Source: Streptomyces sp. NBC_00878 (GTDB lineage Bacteria; Actinomycetota; Actinomycetes; Streptomycetales; Streptomycetaceae). From it: a stretch of DNA of 64,000 nt. A program made the translations under genes and the position numbers. The stretch is taken from positions 6,634,001-6,698,000 of the forward strand of contig NZ_JAPEOK010000001.1 of the NCBI RefSeq assembly GCF_026341515.1. The letters run 5' to 3'. A model generated the notes under the pieces. That model ran no database searches. It had not been told where the DNA came from and was given only the letters and a program-made list of their open reading frames with translations. Each line of letters begins with the position of its first letter. Positions within the stretch are counted from its first letter, which is position 1. Of the stretch, positions 60,345-64,000 are shown one piece after another.

Positions 60345-61274
60345 ATGCAGCAACTCGTCCCGGTGAGCCTCGCGTACTTCCTCGAAGTCGCCCGGACCGG
60401 ATCGGTGACCGAGGCCGCCCGCACGCTGAACGTCGCCCCTTCGGCGATCAGCAGACAGATCGCCAAGCTGGAGTCCGGCATCGGTGTACCGCTGTTCACG
60501 CGCCATCCGCGCGGGATGACCGTGACCGACGCCGGGTCCAGGCTGCTCGCGCACGCCCGCCGCAGCGAGGCCGAATCGGCTGCCCTGGTCGACGAGTTGA
60601 GGACCGGACGGGGAGCCGACGTCCGAAATGTCACCGTGGCCTGCTCGGAGGGGTTCGGGCGGCAGCTCGTCCCGCGTGCGATGGCAGCCTTCCGGCGTGA
60701 CCATCCCGACGTGGTCTTCCAACTCGATGTCGTCCAGCGCCAGGAGGCGACCCGCCGGGTCGTCGAGGGGATCGCCGACGTCGCCGCCACCTACGCGATG
60801 GGCCCACAGCACGACGTACGGGTGGAGTGTGCCGTCGTCATCCCGGTCGCCGCCATCGTCCCGCTGGGGCACGAACTGGCGGGCCGGGAGCTGATCACCC
60901 TGCCGGAGCTCTGCGCGCATCCGCTGGCGCTCGCCTCGCCGGGCACCAGTCAGCGTGAACTGTTCGACATCGGGGCGCAGTTGGAGGGGCTGACCGTCAC
61001 CCCGGCCCTGGTCTGCGACGCCCTCGCCCCGCAGTACGAGTTCGTCCGCTCCGGCGGCGGCATCGCCCTCGTCGGCGACCTCGGCGACCTGGACCGGGAC
61101 GGCCGCGCCGAGGGCGTCACCCATGTCCGCGTCGACCACCCGGTCTTCCGGCAGCGCGAGGCCCAGATCCAGACGGTGCCGGGCCGTCGGCTGTCCTGGG
61201 CGGCGACGCGGTTCACCGAACTGCTGGTCGCGCTGTTGCGAGGGAGATCAGCAGAGCCGTCACGGCCGCGGTGA
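60345..61274 (+). CDS. LysR-family regulator (probably of the peptidase/symporter operon)
   Basis: A 309-residue LysR protein. The helix-turn-helix (LVPVSLAYFLEVARTGSVTEAARTLNVAPSAISRQIAKLESGIGVPLF) is followed by the effector domain. GGAGGT lies four bases before ATG 60345. Divergent from the M20/MHS operon with 203 bases between, the usual place for LysR control; a co-inducer from amino-acid or peptide metabolism is likely. Its last 62 bases overlap the 3' end of the convergent MFS gene. Confidence 0.9.
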   Translation: MQQLVPVSLAYFLEVARTGSVTEAARTLNVAPSAISRQIAKLESGIGVPLFTRHPRGMTVTDAGSRLLAHARRSEAESAALVDELRTGRGADVRNVTVACSEGFGRQLVPRAMAAFRRDHPDVVFQLDVVQRQEATRRVVEGIADVAATYAMGPQHDVRVECAVVIPVAAIVPLGHELAGRELITLPELCAHPLALASPGTSQRELFDIGAQLEGLTVTPALVCDALAPQYEFVRSGGGIALVGDLGDLDRDGRAEGVTHVRVDHPVFRQREAQIQTVPGRRLSWAATRFTELLVALLRGRSAEPSRPR

Positions 61275-62697
61275 CCGGCACGCCGTACCCGGCGGTCGTC
61301 GACACGTGCTCCGCGACCCACCCCCCGGCCGCCGACCCGCAGGCGATCCCGCCCAGCAGGCCCGTCACCGCCAGGGTCATGCCCTCGTTCAGCCGGCCCT
61401 CGGGCGTGCGGCGCTGGACCAGGGTCATGGCCGTGACCATCGCCGGGGCGGTAGCCATCCCCGCCATCAGCAGCGCTCCGGCGAGCACCACGAGGGAACC
61501 CGTGAGCGAGGCGGCCAGGAGCGGCAGCCACATGAGGACGGCCATCGCGGCGAGAGCCCACGGGTGGCGCCGCTCGGCCGGGCCCGCCGGCAGGGCTCCG
61601 TAGAGGAGCCCCGCAGCGCACGACCCGGCCGCCTGGAGACCGAGGACCACCCCGGCCGCCGCCCGGTGCCCCTGCGCGTCCGCGTACGCGATCGTCACCA
61701 CCTCCATCGAGCCGAACACCGCGCCGGTGGCGAGGAAACCGACCAGCAGCGGGGGTATGCCGGGAGCGCGGACCGGCGACGGGGCGCGTGGGGCCGTACG
61801 ACCCTGCGCGGGCGGTTCCGTCGAGCGCCGCGCCGCGAAGGCCAGGACACCGGTCAGCAGCAGGACGACCCCGACGAGGGTGCCGGCCTCCGGGAAGAAG
61901 GCCCCGCACAGGAACGCGGCCAGCACCGGTCCGAGCATGAAACTCAGCTCGTCCGCGGCCTGTTCGAAGGAGTTCGCGGTGTGCAGGCGCGCCGGGTCGC
62001 CCTTCAGGACATGGGCCCAGCGTGCCCGGGACATGCCGCCGGTGTTGGGCGTGGTGGCCGTGGCGGCGTACGCGGCGAACAGGGTCCAGTCGGGCGCCTC
62101 GTAACGGACGCACAGCAGCAGCGCGAGCGAGCCGAGCGCCGCGAGCGCCGTGGCGGGCACGGCGATCCGCGCCTGCCCGTACCGGTCGACCAGCCGCGCC
62201 GTCCAGGGCGCGACGACCGCCGTCGCCGCCAGCCCGGTCGCCGCGACGGCCCCGGCGAGCGCGTACGAGCCCCGCGTCCCCGCGATCATGATCACGGCGC
62301 TCACGCTGAACATGCCCATGGGGAGGCGCGCGATCAGACTCCCGACCGTGAAGGCCCGGGTGCCGGGGACGGCGAAGAGGCGGCGGTACGGGTTCGGCCC
62401 GCGCGGGGGCCGTCCGGGGGCGGTGGTCCGCCGCCGTGGGCCGGGGGTCCGGCGTCCAGGGTCGGGGACCCGCCGCCGGGGTCCGAAATCGGCCACCACC
62501 AGGGCGTCGGCGGTGACGGTGGGGAGGGTCGTACGGCCCTGGGGGCGGGGGTAGGGCCGAGGGGGCTGCCGCGGGCCTTGCCGAGGAGGCGGCTGGGCGG
62601 GCGGTTTCGGTGTGCGGGCGGGGGGTTGCGGGGCGCCGATGGGTGGTTGCGGCGTACGAGGGGGCGGTTTCGGCGTGTGGGCGGGCGATTGCGGCAT
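61213..62697 (-). CDS. MFS exporter with Pro-rich N-terminal extension
   Basis: A 494-residue 12-helix MFS protein, drug-efflux-like. The first 110 residues form a cytoplasmic extension made of imperfect repeats (TPKPP, TPQPP, PARTPKPP) and a basic Arg/Pro stretch; membrane helices begin at about residue 127 (FTVGSLIARLPMGMFSVSAVIMIAG). ATG 62697 was taken as start; a GTG closer to the first helix is possible and would drop the extension. Its final 62 bases lie antisense to the LysR gene ending at 61274. Divergent from the second LysR gene with 83 bases between. Cargo unknown. Confidence 0.8.
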   Translation of the reverse strand: MPQSPAHTPKPPPRTPQPPIGAPQPPARTPKPPAQPPPRQGPRQPPRPYPRPQGRTTLPTVTADALVVADFGPRRRVPDPGRRTPGPRRRTTAPGRPPRGPNPYRRLFAVPGTRAFTVGSLIARLPMGMFSVSAVIMIAGTRGSYALAGAVAATGLAATAVVAPWTARLVDRYGQARIAVPATALAALGSLALLLCVRYEAPDWTLFAAYAATATTPNTGGMSRARWAHVLKGDPARLHTANSFEQAADELSFMLGPVLAAFLCGAFFPEAGTLVGVVLLLTGVLAFAARRSTEPPAQGRTAPRAPSPVRAPGIPPLLVGFLATGAVFGSMEVVTIAYADAQGHRAAAGVVLGLQAAGSCAAGLLYGALPAGPAERRHPWALAAMAVLMWLPLLAASLTGSLVVLAGALLMAGMATAPAMVTAMTLVQRRTPEGRLNEGMTLAVTGLLGGIACGSAAGGWVAEHVSTTAGYGVPVTAAVTALLISLATARPAVR

Positions 62698-62780
62698 GCG
62701 GAAACCGTCGCCCGATCCGCCGTCAGGGGTCCAACACCTACTCCGTACCGATTGACGCACCCGCGTTGTAAATTCGCCGG

Positions 62781-63758
62781 GTGCCGATGCCCGCCCACCT
62801 CGACCCCCGCCTGCTGCGCGCCTTCCTCGCCGTCGCCGAGGAGCTGCACTTCACGCGCGCGGCCGCCCGGCTGTACGTCGCCCAGCAGGCCCTCAGCCGT
62901 GACATCCGGCGCCTGGAGCGGGAGTTGGGCGCCACCCTCTTCGTACGGACCACCCGGCAGGTGACGCTCACCCTCGACGGTGAGCGGCTGCTGCCGTACG
63001 CGCGGCGGGCGCTGGCGGCGCAGGACGAGCTGCTCTCCGTCTTCGGGCGGCCGGACGCCGAGCGCCCCCTGCTCGTGGATGTGAACAGCCCCGGGCTGTT
63101 CTCCGGGCGCGTGCTGGCGCTGGCCCGCGACCTCGCCCCCGACTGCGAGCTGATGACCCGCTTCGAGAGCGGTCTCACCGGGGCCGCCGCCGAACTGCTC
63201 GCCGGCCGGCTCGACGCGTCCTTCGGGCGGTTCGCGGGCCTGGACCCGGCGGTCCGCGCCCGCCTGGAACAGCAGCCCGTGCGGTACGAGCCCATGGCCG
63301 TCGTGCTGCCGGAGGACCACCGTCTGGCCGGATTGGATGCCATACCGCTCGACGCGCTGGCGGGCGAGCAGGTGTACGCCGGTGCCGGAAATCCCCGCAC
63401 GTTGGAGTGGACCGATCTGGCCCATCGGCTTTTCGAGGGACGCGGGATCGAGGTCGCGGCGCCGGCGCCGCTCGCCGTCGGCACCGAGGAGTTCCAAAGG
63501 ATCATGGCCAAGAAACGGAACCCCATCCTCGCCGTGATGGATTTTCCGGCCATGCCCAAATCGATACTTCGACCCCTGATCGACCCCGTGCCGCTGTCAC
63601 CAGTGTCGCTGGTGTGGCGCAAGGGGCTTATGCATCGTGGCATGGAGGCGTTGCGCACCGCGGCGGCGCGTCTCGCAGCCGAAGAAGAGTGGCTGAAGTG
63701 CCCTTCGGATGGGTGGATTCCGGCCACAGATGCACTCATCATGATGAGCCGGGCCTGA
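62781..63758 (+). CDS. LysR-family regulator, divergent from the MFS exporter
   Basis: A 325-residue LysR protein: helix-turn-helix LRAFLAVAEELHFTRAAARLYVAQQALSRDIRRLERELGATLF, then the effector-binding domain. GTG 62781 has TAAATT six bases upstream, a leaderless pattern; ATG 62787 is the alternative. Divergent from the MFS exporter, so it probably regulates that gene in response to the exported compound. Confidence 0.9.
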   Translation: MPMPAHLDPRLLRAFLAVAEELHFTRAAARLYVAQQALSRDIRRLERELGATLFVRTTRQVTLTLDGERLLPYARRALAAQDELLSVFGRPDAERPLLVDVNSPGLFSGRVLALARDLAPDCELMTRFESGLTGAAAELLAGRLDASFGRFAGLDPAVRARLEQQPVRYEPMAVVLPEDHRLAGLDAIPLDALAGEQVYAGAGNPRTLEWTDLAHRLFEGRGIEVAAPAPLAVGTEEFQRIMAKKRNPILAVMDFPAMPKSILRPLIDPVPLSPVSLVWRKGLMHRGMEALRTAAARLAAEEEWLKCPSDGWIPATDALIMMSRA

Positions 63759-63856
63759 CACAGAACCCTCACTGATGCTTACGTGCGCTACATTCAGGGG
63801 CCGGGTGCAGTGTGATAAAAGGGGCGCTCGGGCTGGATGGGGGTCCGGTCCGGACG

Positions 63857-64000
63857 ATGAGTACGAGTGCCCGGGTCGTACCGCACCCCTGGAACCAGTC
63901 CCGTGGGGGGATGTGCGTGCGCGTGGAAAATTGGCGGGAAGACGCCCAACGGGGTCGGAGTGAATCCGATCAGCCCGGTGAGGGCGGGGCCCTTCCGTCG
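63857..64000 (+). CDS. possible 5' end of a gene cut by the window edge
   Basis: From ATG 63857 the frame stays open to the window end (48 codons: MSTSARVVPHPWNQSRGG, then VRVENWREDAQRGR). An internal ATG at 63911 is a second possible start. No ribosome site is clear. The residue pattern has normal Streptomyces third-position bias, but I do not recognise the family. Confidence 0.4.
   Translation, partial: MSTSARVVPHPWNQSRGGMCVRVENWREDAQRGRSESDQPGEGGALPS

Noticed and set aside
63775..63963. A 62-codon frame near the window end
   Set aside because: No ribosome site, and it overlaps the better candidate frame at 63857-64000, which has a more natural amino-acid pattern.

Overview
The window is chromosomal DNA of a Streptomyces (or very close actinomycete). 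The evidence is very high G+C with third-position bias, GTG/TTG starts, tandem PkaA/PkaB-type Ser/Thr kinases, a prfB - ftsE - ftsX - S41 protease - smpB - ssrA block, sugar ABC importers with no ATPase gene of their own, an LAxTG sortase substrate and a 180-kDa-class NAD-glutamate dehydrogenase. I see no transposase, integrase, CRISPR array, prophage or rRNA/tRNA gene; the one RNA gene is tmRNA.

Layout. 0.2-6.4 kb: a HAD phosphatase and the large NAD-glutamate dehydrogenase. 6.7-23.7 kb: a cell-wall glycopolymer region. It holds two glycosyltransferase-2/TagF (CDP-glycerol:glycerophosphotransferase-like) fusions, a GT4 enzyme, a TagGH-type ABC exporter with a divergent TetR regulator, GalE, a further GT2 and two polytopic GT-C proteins; an ohrR/ohr peroxide pair sits inside it. 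23.9-27.6 kb: a sugar importer (lipoprotein plus two permeases, one with an inserted extracytoplasmic domain). 28.0-35.3 kb: an FHA/EssC-like ATPase divergent from pkaA and pkaB. 35.5-41.7 kb: a MacB-like ABC pair divergent from an MmpS-like lipoprotein and a NarL-type two-component system. 41.9-50.5 kb: housekeeping (RF2, sortase substrate, FtsEX, CtpA, SmpB, tmRNA, PBP4-type carboxypeptidase). 50.7-57.2 kb: a five-gene overlapping operon for an alpha-xyloside-type sugar (binding protein, two permeases, GH31 enzyme, LacI repressor) with two perfect 18-bp palindromes upstream. 57.3-63.8 kb: an MHS-type transporter with an M20 peptidase, a LysR, an MFS exporter and a second LysR. The last 144 bases are open as a possible gene start.

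How the genes work together. The 6.7-23.7 kb block can supply sugar nucleotides (GalE), build and decorate a polyol-phosphate or sugar polymer (TagF fusions, GT2/GT4/GT-C) and export it (TagGH), with the TetR protein probably controlling export through repeated palindromes. The FHA/ATPase protein and kinase PkaA look like a phospho-threonine module: PkaA's linker carries repeated Pro-Thr-x-Val sites. Both sugar importers lack an ATPase and probably share a distant MsiK-like protein.

The intergenic space holds several dispersed repeat families and many strong hairpin terminators, and several genes inside the wall cluster carry short in-frame tandem repeats. All functional calls are from reading motifs and gene order; no database search was run.
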